DNA of 64,000 nt from Ascaphus truei (GCA_036426205.1 WSYH01001205.1:62001-126000); one strand, 5' to 3'; shown: positions 34,208 to 45,049, numbered from the stretch's first letter. Notes: generated from the sequence alone by a model not told the origin. Numbers and translations: made by a program.

Positions 34208-35353
34208 TCAAGCTGCTGGGCTCATCTGGGGGTGATCCAGCTCTGCCAATTTCTTGGCATTGGGAGGAGCGGAACCGGCGGAGCCTACTGTGCTCAAGGT
34301 GGTTGGAGGTACCTCACCTGTCGCTGGGGAAGTATGCGGGGAAATCCGGGGAGACTCCGCTGATTGTCCCAGGCCCAGCTTACGGAGGAATGCGTCTCCG
34401 TCTTCAGGACTGCATAGGGTGTGTGCACTGCCATTTTTTATTACTAGCAGAGCGAAGGGGAACAGCCAGCGGTACTTGATATTATTGTCCCTCAGTGTTT
34501 TTGTCACTAGCCCCAGGCCTCTCCTCCTGGCCAGTGTTGATGGGGCTAGGTCTTGAAAGACCTGGAATTGGACCTCATCAAATTTGATATATTTTTGATT
34601 TCTGGTGCTTTGGGTGATGGATTCCTTGGTTTTGAAAAAATGGAACCTGACGATAATATCTCTTGGGTGGTCACTAGGCTGGGGGCGGGAGCGGAGGGCT
34701 CTATGGCATCTATCAAGGTGTCTGTCCATGTCAGTGCCATCTGGTATGAGGTGTTCTACCCAGCGAGTGATGAAGTCCTCTGGGTCTGAAACTGCTTCTG
34801 GGACCCCTCTGATGCGGAGGTTATTTCTCCGGTCCCTATTATCGGAGTCTTCCAACTTGTCCCCCATGTCTTTTAATTGTGCAGATAGAGAAGCCATTTC
34901 TGCCTTGGTTTGGTGTAAGGAAGCAATTTTATCGTCTGATTTTACTTCCAGGGTATTAGTTTGTTCCCCAAGGGCATCCAGATCTTTACACAGGGCCCAG
35001 AGCTGTGACTTGAAAAACCTCCTCATCTCTCCACAGAGTTCTTTTATATCCTTTACTCTTGCCCATTCCTGGTCTCCGGATCCAGATGGGGGTCTGGTAG
35101 CCTCAATATCTGTGTCCTCGTAGCCCGTGTCATTAGTAGTAGCGGGGGGAAGCTTATCTCTGCTCTTTTTATCTTTACCTTTCCCGCCAGTCGCCACTGC
35201 TGCAGGGGATTTGAGAGGAGTTTTATGAAAGTAACTTGCGACCGAGGTGACAGTTCTGCCTTTTCTTGTGATCAACGGCATCCCCTGCCGTTCGTATAGC
35301 TGAGGCTGTCTTTGTTGCTGGTATTTGTGAGCAAACTGCCGGTATTTACTCAA
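34208..35353 (-). CDS. Tx1/L1-like LINE ORF1 protein, intact frame
   Basis: This 381-codon frame is uninterrupted. Residues 1-95 are basic and low in structure. About 95-170 is a likely coiled coil for trimerisation (WARVKDIKELCGEMRRFF, later AQLKDMGDKLEDSDNRDRR). About 177-245 is the RNA-recognition domain starting NNLRIRGVPEAV and containing HLDRCHRALRSRPQP and VRFHFFKTKE. About 250-330 is the C-terminal domain with VFQDLAPSTLARRRGL and IKYRWLFPFALLV. The order matches L1-type ORF1p, an RNA chaperone that packages LINE RNA. The start is the first ATG after the frame opens. An open frame implies a younger insertion than the ORF1 remnants at 28.6 and 60.9 kb. Its ORF2 partner is only the endonuclease piece at 30.5-31.0 kb. 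Confidence 0.85.
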   Translation of the reverse strand: MSKYRQFAHKYQQQRQPQLYERQGMPLITRKGRTVTSVASYFHKTPLKSPAAVATGGKGKDKKSRDKLPPATTNDTGYEDTDIEATRPPSGSGDQEWARVKDIKELCGEMRRFFKSQLWALCKDLDALGEQTNTLEVKSDDKIASLHQTKAEMASLSAQLKDMGDKLEDSDNRDRRNNLRIRGVPEAVSDPEDFITRWVEHLIPDGTDMDRHLDRCHRALRSRPQPSDHPRDIIVRFHFFKTKESITQSTRNQKYIKFDEVQFQVFQDLAPSTLARRRGLGLVTKTLRDNNIKYRWLFPFALLVIKNGSAHTLCSPEDGDAFLRKLGLGQSAESPRISPHTSPATGEVPPTTLSTVGSAGSAPPNAKKLAELDHPQMSPAA

Positions 35354-35430
35354 ATAATCGCGCCGGCGGAAAGGAGCTCAAACTTCAAGCTTCCATGCAC
35401 ACTGCTTCGCGCATGCGCATCTCCACTTAT
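35354..35430 (-). promoter_or_regulatory. Probable L1 5' UTR
   Basis: This directly precedes ORF1 on the minus strand and contains GCGCATGCGC (about 35410), an NRF1-like palindrome, in otherwise AT-rich surroundings. The left limit of the element was not determined. Confidence 0.4.
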
Positions 35431-35953
35431 TTTTTTAATTTTTTTATGCGGTTTAGAAGAAGCATTTTTCAATAGGGCATACGGATTTTTCGCAGATTTA
35501 ATGCTGCTACTTGTGAACATGCCAAACCATGCGGTTTGGCAATGACTATTTCGGAGCTACTAGAATAGGCCCCTACGTATGTATTTTTGAACAATTATTC
35601 CTTTACGTGTGAGTTCGTACACGGACACTCCGTGTTAATATTTCTTCTTTTTCTAAGATCATGACTCCCTTTTGAAGTATTGTGCACTTCTCTTTATTTC
35701 TCATCTCATGGAGAAGCAATTCTAGTAATTATAGCCCATAGTCACATATTTCTTTGGAATACAATTAAGGTCAAAATACAATATATGAACCATAATAAAT
35801 TGTGTTGGACGCATACATTAACACTAGATTTCCTTAATAAATATTAGCAGAATGTTGCTAATTAATTCTTCGGCAGAGGATGAGCTAGTAGCATTGGGAA
35901 AGTTATTTTGAACTACTTATTTCTGAAAACTTGTGCTAGGTCAATATTAAAAT

Positions 35954-36030
35954 GATGGAAGACAAGCAGGAATAATTATGATAAAATACCACTTAAGACA
36001 AGCAGGAATAATTATGATAAAATACCAGTT
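35954..36030. repeat. Tandem duplication, two copies of about 38 bp
   Basis: gacaagcaggaataattatg followed by ataaaatacca occurs twice back to back with no change in the shared part, so the duplication is recent. Confidence 0.85.
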
Positions 36031-36039
36031 GCTGTAAAT

Positions 36040-36880
36040 TCACTGCTTAGCTGAGCAAACAATAATTCTGCTCCACAAAATGTGGTCATAATATTTGACT
36101 TCAGTTGTCTCTAACTAATTTAATGCATGCCACAGGACACCTTGTACTAAAAATGATGATTCATCTAGTTTTTATATATTTTTCAGTTGGAAAAAAAACC
36201 AAAAAAAACCTTAGGGCTGCGAGCTAATAATGATCAGATTTACATTACACTTAGAAAGAGTGATATCTTTTAGGGTGATATACATACCTGTTGGAATGTG
36301 CGTGCGGATATCAATATGTTGGTAGGACTAAGCGCAGCCTTAAAGTTTGAATACAAGAACATGTCAGAAATATTAGGAATGGCTTTGACAAGCACAGTGT
36401 GTCTAGGCACTTCCTCACTCACCATAATTAAGATCCCTCAAGTTTGACCTTTAAGGGGATTCAACAGATTCCTATCAATAGGAGAGGTGGAGATAAGGTT
36501 AAAATATTATCTTCAAAAGAAACGTACTGGATACATAAATTAGATACGATGTCCCCTAAAGGGTTAAATGAAGATATTGACATCTGGGCACTTTATTAAT
36601 TACTATAGTCCTTTTTAATCTAGTTCGTGGATCTCCTTTCTTCTTTATTTGCGCTGATAATGTTTTGTCAATTTTTTAATATACTAATCATGTGTTTCTT
36701 TTATTACAGAATTCTTTTTAATTTATTTATGATGTTTTTTATATGCTAGGATGTATTTTAAGTTTCATTGTTAAATAAAGGTGTTGTTTAACTGGTGTCT
36801 GCATTTCCCAAGTCTCTCTGACTAGCACAGTACCCAGGTGACTGATTGGCTTATTTTTCAATTGGCTAACCAATGGGATG
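36040..36880. other. No recognisable gene
   Basis: AT-rich DNA. The 36.3-36.9 kb part may belong to the hammerhead element that follows, but no end was found. Confidence 0.35.
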
Positions 36881-37560
36881 TGTTTGTGAGGTATATAGTA
36901 CATCTGGGAAATGCTCAATTTATTCCCTGATGAAGTAGTTGTGACTACGAAACATGTAGAATAAAATTGGTCCAAGTGTTTTATTGCTACTCTATCCTAT
37001 GTGTGCAATTTGGGCACTTTAGAGACTTTTTTCCGCTTTTGCTGTGTACTTTTGAAATCGCCACTGTGACGTCACTCCGCAGCGTCCCACAACGGAGCAA
37101 CAGCGCGACATATTGGAGTTTCATTCCCAGTCAGCCAGTTCACCCATGCTTGTGGCTGCACTAAACGGAGAGCTCTGCGAACCACCCAGGTCCTCACTGA
37201 CCAATCCGGGGACCCTCCCAGTGCGTCTGCAGGCTGCAGATTGCTCGATCCGTCTGGAGCCCAGCTGACCAGAGGGGAGTTTCCCACAGAGACGGTGACC
37301 GAATGCAGAGGTGTTCCTAGGAAGGAAAAGCATCGCAGCTGCTGTCCCAGACGCCTGCCAAGGGAAACATACTCCTGACTCCTGTATGAGCGGCCGCCGA
37401 GTGGTAACTTGTGTGTTTAACACACTCAATGTTTATGTCCTAATACCTTGATGTACGCAGAATATTTATCCCCTATTTTAATATACACTTGTTACTTTCA
37501 TACTTCACTATTTGCGTTGTGCGCTGTTTTTTTGTCTCCATATCTTTAATGTTTGGGGGG
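36880..37560 (+). mobile_element. Hammerhead-bearing repeat element
   Basis: This starts with hammerhead-like motif G, then TGACGTCA (37067-37074), and later gccgagtggtaact and ttgatgtacgcag. The same order occurs at 49.43-49.88 kb (motif I, TGACGTCA, gccgagtggtaacat, ttgatgtacgtgc). It ends near gcgctgtttttttgtctcc, similar to the inner TIR edge at 49.94 kb. Open frames on the minus strand are repeat translations. Confidence 0.65.
36916..36969 (+). ncRNA. Hammerhead ribozyme, best candidate (motif G)
   Basis: The parts in order are stem I strand CAATTTATTC (36916-36925), one extra C, CTGATGA (36927-36933, exact consensus), stem II GTAG-ttgtga-CTAC, GAAA (36949-36952), palindromic ACATGT for stem III with GUA cleavage triplet ending at 36958, and GAATAAAATTG (36959-36969). 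The two stem I strands pair for ten base pairs with one bulged A. This is the layout of minimal type I hammerheads, which are known from Penelope-like retroelements and can act as dimers through a palindromic stem III. The extra C between stem I and the core is the only irregularity. Confidence 0.75.
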
Positions 37561-37599
37561 TGCCGAGCCACCCCCTGTTTAATAGCAGCAGACGCTTTC

Positions 37600-38490
37600 T
37601 ACATCACATTACACAGTTATGTAAAAAAAAAATATATACAGTATATATATTTTTTTTTCTCACTGTGGTTTTTTTGTGGTTTTACCAGTTGAGTAAAAAT
37701 TAGAAGGGTATATGTTAATACACATTGTATCACTGATAATATTAGAGGTTTATTAGTTGCGCACGATATATTTTGTTTATCATACATCAGGTTTACCTTT
37801 ACCTTACCTTTGGCAAGTTTTAAACCTTCTTTCCTTAGATTACACAGATGTGATAGGTTAAAGCTCATGTGGCTAAACCATACTTCCAATATCAAGTAAG
37901 CTTTCCAGTATGTTGTCTGGATTTTTGTATACTGATGTAGAACATATTATGTACCCCGTTCACGCGAGTTACCAACAAAAACCCATTCAATATGTATGTT
38001 GTCTTCTTAACCATTGTTTTCAATAGCACTACAAAGCACTCGTAAAATTGTGAGTGTGTAATTGAGATGGAGGAGAGGATGAAGAGACCTAGCAGAGAGA
38101 GTTGGTGTGAGAGGAGGCCTGGTGATATGTAAGGAATCGGGGAACACGTCCTTTGTGACGTGTTCCCTCCATACCTAGTGCTGCTGCTGCTCCATTCTTC
38201 ACTCATGCGCGTAACACCGCTGATTAGAGAGCTCGCGCGCACCCGCAGCTCTTCAGCCCCTGCCATGGAGCTTGGCTCCACCCCCCCCCCCCCAGACGTG
38301 CTTCGTCTTTACAGGCCAAGATGTTCGAGAGCCAGCCCATTCAAAGAAGAAAAATAAAAGACCATTGTAAATTTTGAAGAAGAGATTTTGTATTATTGTA
38401 TTAATCGTTTTTACTTTGCTAGCGTGTGCAAATAAAACTATTCATTCTCTAAAAATACTTTTTGGTGTGTTCAAGTTTTTACTATTTACA
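37600..38490. other. No recognisable gene
   Basis: AT-rich DNA with a homopolymer-rich start (37.62-37.68 kb). A short CpG-containing part at 38.15-38.30 kb has no further features. A C run lies at 38282-38293. Confidence 0.4.
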
Positions 38491-38508
38491 TTTCAATTCA
38501 ATACCATT

Positions 38509-39101
38509 ATAGAAAAATTGGAAAAAGCGCTCCAATGCCAGGAAAAACGAAATATAATATAGCCAAAACCACTTCCTTCTAAAGGTATTTTGTAATGAGT
38601 AATGATGGTGGTAATATATAATAACCAGATGGGTACTATCCTCCTGAAGACAGGTGGTGGGTAGTGCAAGCCCACCCACAATAAGTCTCATTGGCAGGTT
38701 TCCCTGAATAATTGCAAGAACTCAAATATCCTTGGTGTGGCTGACAGGCTGTGCTGCTTCCAATGATGATGTACCAGAAGTGAAAAGGATGAACGGAGCG
38801 CACAAGCCAAATGGAGCAGGAAAGACCCAAAGTCAAAAAATTAATAAAAGGGCACTTTAATGTGTCATGAGACCCATCCAACACGTTTCGAACGTCACAG
38901 CGTTCTTTATCAAGGATAATAATACAGATAACACCACCCATTAAATACCCTCTTACCTGTAAGCAATTCGCGCCAAAAACGGCATCGCGATGACGTCATG
39001 ACGCAATGCGCACCATTGCTCATGTGCAGAACGACACAGCGCTGTCTAAGGGCAAGTCCTGTTCCATTTGGCTCGTGCGCTCCGTTTATCCTTTTCACTT
39101 C
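38509..39101. mobile_element. Hammerhead-bearing element with 15-bp target duplication
   Basis: Perfect 15-bp direct repeats CAATTCAATACCATT lie at 38494-38508 and 39102-39116. Inside, an inverted pair (gaagtgaaaaggatgaacgg at 38777 and ccgtttatccttttcacttc at the right end) frames motif H and TGACGTCA (38991-38998). Long target duplications point to target-primed reverse transcription, not cut-and-paste transposition. No coding region. Confidence 0.7.
38875..38920 (-). ncRNA. Hammerhead-ribozyme-like motif H
   Basis: On the minus strand: ATCC, TTGATAA (two changes from CUGAUGA), stem II GAACG-ctgtga-CGTTC, GAAA, CGTGTT, GGAT. Stem II is perfect and ATCC/GGAT gives a short stem I. Confidence 0.55.
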
Positions 39102-39299
39102 CAATTCAATACCATTGCATGCAATTCAATACACAGTACATACTGTACATCTGTGTGATATCGGATAATGCGACCATGAACTGGAAAAACGGTTACATTG
39201 CAGTTCGATTTTTAAGACATAATAACTAGCGATCGCCGACTTGCGTTTCTGGCCGGTATTGCAGACAATGTAAAATTTCCATTTTCTGTCCACTTTTGG

Positions 39300-39720
39300 G
39301 CAAACCGGGCACAAGGTTTTAAAGCGCGGTGCGGGCGAGGATGCAAAACGGGACCCGCAAGGCAAGAGCAACCAAACATAGGGTTTCAACTGTACCATGT
39401 TTTATAAACTGCAGATCAGATCATGTACATTATGTGGGCCGTACCACTAGACCCCTTAGGATAAGGACACTTGAGCATATCCGTTATATGGAGATAGTTT
39501 TTTTATTCTCACAGTGTGTTGCGTCATTCAAACCCAAACATGGATCTGACAATAGCGGGTGAGTGTACATGTATATAGACCATGTAAAACTGAGTGGGAG
39601 AGGAGATAGAACCAGGGCCCTATCCCAGAGAGAAACTCTCTAGATTTTTAAATTGAAGACATTCATACAGTTTTGTAGAAGATTAAGGATTGATCTCATT
39701 CTAATTTTTTGTCACCGTTT
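39300..39720 (+). pseudogene. Penelope-like element fragment (GIY-YIG region)
   Basis: From 39329 a 77-codon frame contains VSTVPCFINC, then VHYVGRTTRPLRIRTLEH and later VASFKPKHGSDNSG. This matches the GIY-YIG endonuclease end of Penelope-like retroelements: a YVG(R/K)T box, an R on the following helix, the EH glutamate, and a basic H..G(G/S)D segment. After the stop at 39560 a shifted frame still carries GRGDRTRALSQRETL, like the family's C-terminal region. The reverse transcriptase is absent. It lies 200 bp from the hammerhead-bearing element at 38.5-39.1 kb. Confidence 0.65.
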
Positions 39721-39827
39721 CCCCTTTCCAATCCATGATCTTTATTTATTTTCTAATACCTTTTTATATTTTCTTACTCCTTTTTGCCTTTTATTTCTCC
39801 CCCCTCCCTTCTTCACTATCTTTTAAA

Positions 39828-40215
39828 TAGTTACATAGTAGATGAGGTTGAAAAAGACATTAATTCGTCAAGTTTAACCTATGTTAAATTTAGACGACAG
39901 ATACTTTATCCATTACTTACAGTATATTCATCCACAGGAAGGGCAAACAAAAAAACACAGTGAAATATCATCTAATGATATCAATGAAAGGGAAAAATAA
40001 AATACCTGGATCATCATCCTTCCCATGTTTACTTATTTGGTATATCCCTGTATACCTATCTATAAAGATATCCAACCATTTTTTGAAGATATCTATTTAT
40101 TTGCCATTATAGTCTCCATGGGTAATGAATTCCACATTTTAACTGCCCATGCTGTAAAGATCCCTTTCCTTTGCTGCTGGTGAAATCTCCTTTCCTCCAA
40201 CCTTAAGGGATAACT
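39828..40215 (-). mobile_element. LINE 3' end, CR1-like family
   Basis: Opens with tacatagtagatgaggttga and continues through cctttgctgctggtgaaatc and ctttcctccaaccttaaggg, in the same order as the copies at 13.84 and 56.74 kb. It has a TACAGTA at 39918 that the 56.8 kb copy shares. Confidence 0.75.
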
Positions 40216-40338
40216 TTACTAAAACTAAAGTGATTAAGGTGTTAAATCAATCCCACTACCAACTCGGGAGGCCTAACCACCCACCCTGGGAAAACTACAC
40301 GCTTCACCCCCCCCCCACAACCCCACCACCCCCCCCCC

Positions 40339-40376
<38 letters not shown>

Positions 40377-40705
40377 ACCCCCAAACCCCATCTCCCCACT
40401 ACCACTACACACAGGAATGGGCAAAAGCGCTATTAGCCAAATATTGCTAATAGCGTTTTTGCCCATTCAAATATACAGTACAGCACATTACAATAAAATA
40501 AAACACAAATTACAATACAATCAAAATAGACACTAGCCATTTAATCCATTGATTGTCACTGTGGTTGGCTATACCCTCAATGGGGGCACAGATAGGTATA
40601 ATGGCAATCAATCTGTACATTACTATCCCGATCACCCAAACTTTCTACCCCCAACAACACCCCCCCCCCCCCACATGACCACTACACACAGTAATGGGCA
40701 GTAGC
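40216..40705. repeat. Satellite-like repeat with C-homopolymer tract
   Basis: Units carry gaggcctaaccacccaccct, a C-rich core (longest C run near 40341-40376), and the palindrome gcgctattagccaaatatt then gctaatagcg. A second unit with agacactagccatttaatcc follows. Related to 5.6, 23.8 and 41.3-41.85 kb. Glycine- or proline-rich frames here are artefacts. Confidence 0.7.
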
Positions 40706-41309
40706 CAGTGGTGTGATTCAGAAATTTTAGCAACCGTTTCTCTCCCACCTTACCGCCCTTTCATAGTGAAAAATCACCATCATCAGCTTCTCCCCTTCAT
40801 TATCATCAGATCTCACCCAGTTCCTCGCATCATCCTCCCCAGTCCCTCTCATCATCCTCACATCTCCCCCAGATCTCCCCCTCACATCTCCCCCAGATCT
40901 CTCCCTCACATCTCCCCCAGTCCCCATCACATCTCCCCCAGATCTCCTCCTCACATCTCCCCCAGATCTCTCCCTCACATCTCCCCCGCACATCTCCCCC
41001 AGTCTCCCTCAGATCTTCCTCAGATATCCCCCTTCCTTATGCCTACCTGGGTGGACACAGGCACGGGGAGATGGTATGCAGCAGCAGCAGAAGAATCACT
41101 TGAAGCAGAGCAGGAGAGAGCCGCATGAGATGAGGAGCGCTCTATAGCAGCAGACACCGGAAGTTCTGGGTCAGATTGCTAGATGGCTCATCTCAACTGC
41201 AGTCCTGCTCTGACTGACAAGTAAATCTACAACCGGCTAATGCACCGGTTCGGCGAACATAGGAAGTTCCAGGAATAGATTCGCGTGAACCAGCTGAATC
41301 CCACTACTG
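40706..41309. mobile_element. hAT-like MITE inserted in the satellite
   Basis: The ends CAGTGGTGTGATTCAG and, on the complement, CAGTAGTGGGATTCAG are inverted copies. The flanking octamers GCAGTAGC (40698-40705) and GCAATAGC (41310-41317) match at 7 of 8 positions. The element is 604 bp. Its insertion splits a satellite unit, so it is younger than the array. Confidence 0.8.
40855..41030. repeat. Minisatellite in the hAT-like element
   Basis: About eight copies of cacatctcccccagatctc or close variants, unit about 23 bp. Confidence 0.85.
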
Positions 41310-41317
41310 GCAATAGC

Positions 41318-41855
41318 CCTATTATTAGTCAGATTTGGCCAATAGTGCATTTGCACATTCAAAAGCAATCAATAGCCAGGAACCCTATATTAAATAAAAG
41401 TAGTACTTACCCCTGCCAAGATGAAGGCCATCCTTGTCCTCCTCTTCAGTGGCACTATCATGTAAAACACTAGCTACTGGCCAATAACCACTCAATTACC
41501 TTGTGGGTAGTAACTACTATGATCATTAAGGGGTTAACCCCTCTCACTAACCCCCCAGGATGCCTAACCATCATCTCCAGGGCAACTACCCCATCACCCA
41601 CCCACTCTGCCTTTATCACCACACTCAAAAATGGGCAATAGCCCTATTAGAAAAAAATATTGCTAATAGCGCTTTTGCCATTTGTGTTGCATAAAAAAAT
41701 AACACAATTATATAAAATACACATTACAATACAATAAAAGTAAACACTAGCCAATGAATCCGTTGATTGTCAATGTGGTTACATGTGCCCTCATTGAGAG
41801 CACAGATAGCCACATTGGCAATCAATGGGGACCCTATAGTCGATAAATGTGTATC
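41318..41855. repeat. Satellite-like repeat, continued
   Basis: Units repeat aatagccctattag, tgctaatagcgc, aacactagccaatgaatcc and ttgattgtcaatgtggtta, as in the 40.2-40.69 kb block. Confidence 0.65.
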
Positions 41856-42074
41856 TTACTCTTGCCGGGATGAAGGCTCATTCTCCTCATTCAACTGCGG
41901 CACCCATCAACTCTTGACCCACGAACAATGATCCTCAGCTTGAAGTCCAGTTTCATGTGCTGAAGTCCGGTATCTTCCGTTGCTTGAAGAGAAGTCACCG
42001 GTGAGTAGATCTTCCTTTCTTCTTTCTTTTTTTCTTCTACAGTTCCAGTAGGTGTTGACTCGCCATCTACTTCC

Positions 42075-42182
42075 TGTCAAATGAGACATGACAGGCCTTA
42101 TATAAGGCCCATAATGTCCCATTTGACAGACACATGGTATATCCACCAATCTGATTGGTGGATGTACCATGTGAACAGGCAT
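42075..42182. repeat. Two adjacent palindromes
   Basis: ctgtcaaatgagacat pairs with atgtcccatttgacag around a centre containing ccttatataagg. Next, acatggtatatccaccaatc pairs with gattggtggatgtaccatgt. Confidence 0.75.
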
Positions 42183-42259
42183 CAAGTTGTTAGATCAAAT
42201 CTCAGTCCTTTGTATATTTATTCTGATATCATAATTGTTGAAAATTGTGAATGTCAAAT

Positions 42260-43290
42260 GTGTTATTGTAGATATCTGTGTTCAGTGACCAAGGCAGAGA
42301 ACAATACATAAGAACTTTAACAGCTAAACTGGCAGAAACACGGATTTGGAAACATAGAGCAATGTCCATTGCAATGTCTCCTATCCTTCCCCCCTTACTC
42401 CTCCTCTATCCTGTTTTAGGCCCATGTGAAACGTGCAAACAGAGAAACCTAGGCGCTAACCTGCACAGACAAAACCAGGAAATGGGTATAAAAGGTGTAT
42501 ATTGCCAATATATGGTGAGAGGTGCCCCTAGTCAATGATGAGGGGAAGCCTGGGTAGATATAACCCCTTCTGCTACAGCCCCAATGGGGATTATCCAAAT
42601 CCCTAGACAGGAGAAACAAAACAAGAACAAGGGGGAGCGAGGGTTTGAGGAAAAATGGCACTCAGGATTCTAAATGAGAAATCCACACAAACCTAACTTA
42701 CAATGAGGTTAGTTGAACGGGGGGGGGGGGGGGAGAAGGGGAAATAAAATAATATTCCACGATACTTACACGGCCAAGTGTAAGTACAGGTACATCGGGG
42801 GGTATTTGTATTTATCCAACTCTCATGCCGCAGTCCAAACAGCTGGGAACCGGGGTTGCTGGCAGACAATGTTGTAACGTTGGAGACTCTCACTCTACCA
42901 ATCTTTCCCAAAGGCTCCCGCGTGTGGTGATGCAAAGATGGTGAGGCAGACGTGTTAGCAGTAGATCACTGAATTTATTGAACAAGTGAACATAAAACAA
43001 TGCACTCACATCAAAAACAGATTCCCAGGTCGGCGTCCGTAGTGAGGTATCAAGGCCTGCAACGGAGGTCCCTGCTGCCGCGTCCGGAAGCCAGGAAAGT
43101 GTGGTGATGACGTGCGGCTGCTTGCGGCTGCTTGCGACTGCTACGGAGGCCCCCGTGGGACAAAAACAATCGGCTGGTGGGAGCTACGCAAACCCTCGCT
43201 CCCCCTTGTTCATGTTTTGTTAGGCCCATGTGAATCTGGTCTTCAGTCCATCTGTGTATAATAAGGACTGTTATGAGACCCAGCATAAGG
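42260..43290. other. No recognisable gene
   Basis: Mixed DNA with a G run at 42720-42733 and a CpG-rich part at 43.03-43.18 kb that contains a short duplication (gtgcggctgcttgcggctgcttgc). No coding similarity. Confidence 0.4.
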
Positions 43291-43299
43291 CCAGCATAA

Positions 43300-43908
43300 G
43301 GCCAGCCTAAGGCTAAGGTCCCGCTCCCTCAGTCAGCGTGCCCGCACTGCAGACAGGCGGCGCGCTGACAGGCAATTGACCGCGATATGCGGTCTGTAGG
43401 GAGCCGGAGTGGGAGGGGGGGGGGGGGTGGTAAAACTTTGCCAGGTCTGATCGTGGTGCTGTGGTGCCGCCCACCCCCCCACCACCACCCCCACACACCA
43501 CCCCACCACCACCCCCACACACCACACCCCCACACACAACACATACACACAACACATACACACACATCACATACACACAACACATACACACACACATACA
43601 CACACACATACATACACACATACACACTCACACATTTTCCCCCGCAGCTCCTCCCAAGCCGCCTCACATCCGTAGCTCCTTCCCTCCCCTCCCCTCCTTA
43701 CCTCATTGGCTGACTGCCGCACCACGTGATGCGTCAGAGCTGCAAATCACTAGGAGCTTTCAGCACCGGCCGGCCGACGCGTCACAGCACGCAGTCAGCC
43801 AAGTAGTAAGGAGCCAGCGGGGACCTCCACACTAGAGGAGAGGGGCTGGTGGTCCGCTGCCGCGTGACCGCACAGGCCGTCGGAAGCAGCGGGACCCAGG
43901 CCGTAGAG
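43300..43908. mobile_element. CpG-rich element with microsatellite core, probable
   Basis: aaggctaaggtcccgct at the left and agcgggacccaggccgt at the right are imperfect inverted ends. Between them lie G and C runs and a (CCCCAC)n/(AC)n tract at about 43470-43632. No target duplication was identified. Histidine/threonine-rich and cysteine/valine-rich frames are microsatellite translations. Confidence 0.5.
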
Positions 43909-43909
43909 T

Positions 43910-44225
43910 ACAATCCTCAGATTTCTGCGATCCAATGCAGGATTGTAAGAGTAATATACACGGATACAGCAATCCGCCGGAGGATTAAAAAAAAAAAATC
44001 CTCCAACTGATTGCGGAATTTGTGGATATTAATTAAAATCCTCCGTCGGCTTGCAGAAACCTGCAGATTATACACCTCGAATCCTCCAACGGTTTGGATT
44101 GTCAGTGATAAATAACATCTGGATAGACGAATCGCCCTTTTTGAGTCTGATTCATTGAAATCCGTGGACCAAAGGAATAGCCCGATCCGTGGCAGATCCA
44201 AATCCACAAAAAACATGTTTTCCGT
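43910..44225. repeat. Dispersed repeat with repeated atcc words
   Basis: Recurring caatcc, aaatcctcc, ggattgt and gatccgtgg words give internal imperfect repetition. Family unknown. Confidence 0.4.
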
Positions 44226-44479
44226 CTCTATTGCTAACCCTCTTAATTGCTTTTTACACTGGTGAAATACAATATTTTGTATGCATCATCCTCCTGAATT
44301 AGATTTGCTCAATACATTTCTCTAGGGTTTAGTCTCTCATTTTTCTCATTTTCCCCCATACTCCTAAAGGCTAATAGCCAACTCACCTCATTCTGATGTT
44401 AGTTATTAAAAATCCACTGCAAACCAGGGGAAGTTATACGCTAAACTGACTTCACTATTGGATAATAAAATAATTTAGT

Positions 44480-44710
44480 AATACGCTGTAGGGATAAGAG
44501 TGCCCCCCCTCCCAATGAACCATCCATTCTCAAAGCTAATTAAAGAAACTTTAATTAATGCCTCAATTAGGTCGTGCTCGTTTACTGCCTGGCTGCAAAC
44601 CATGGGAGCCTTTAAAGTTTTACTGTGAACAAGCAGTAAAGTGCGCGCCAATACCAATCCCTGAATTTGCATTCATTACAAACAATTTAGTAAATTAAGT
44701 AGTTTAGGAC
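44480..44710. promoter_or_regulatory. Candidate conserved enhancer-like block
   Basis: In repeat-free DNA, the block has the octamer ATTTGCAT (44665-44672) followed nine bases later by the SOX-like AACAAT (44681-44686). Upstream are TAATTA-type homeodomain sites, including a near-palindromic ctaattaaagaaactttaat. This density of developmental factor sites resembles vertebrate conserved non-coding elements. Conservation itself cannot be seen from one sequence. Confidence 0.35.
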
Positions 44711-45049
44711 AGAAGGGAATGTGGTGATCAAATCAAAAGCTTGGTCATTAAAAGTAAGTGAGTTACAGTGTGCTGCAGTGTTAGCTAACGTATACAATGT
44801 ATTGTATTATACACTTTTTTAAGATAGCAGTTTATTTTATTTCTAGAATATGGCCCTGTGTGTTCGACCAGTTGCAGATCAAATACAATGAAATAAAAGC
44901 ACTTAAGTAGTTGGTGACATTATTAACTGTTAACTTCCTACCTTCATACTTGTAGTTGATCCAAAATAAATGAATATCTTTGTATTTGCTTATCTAGCAG
45001 TATTTTTTTACATATAATTTTATTGACATTTTAAATACTAACAATAAAG

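Noticed and set aside
40230..40466. Polyproline or polyglycine protein
   Set aside because: They are translations of a C homopolymer in satellite DNA.
43387..43835. Histidine- and threonine-rich or cysteine-rich proteins
   Set aside because: They are frames of a (CCCCAC)n/(AC)n microsatellite.
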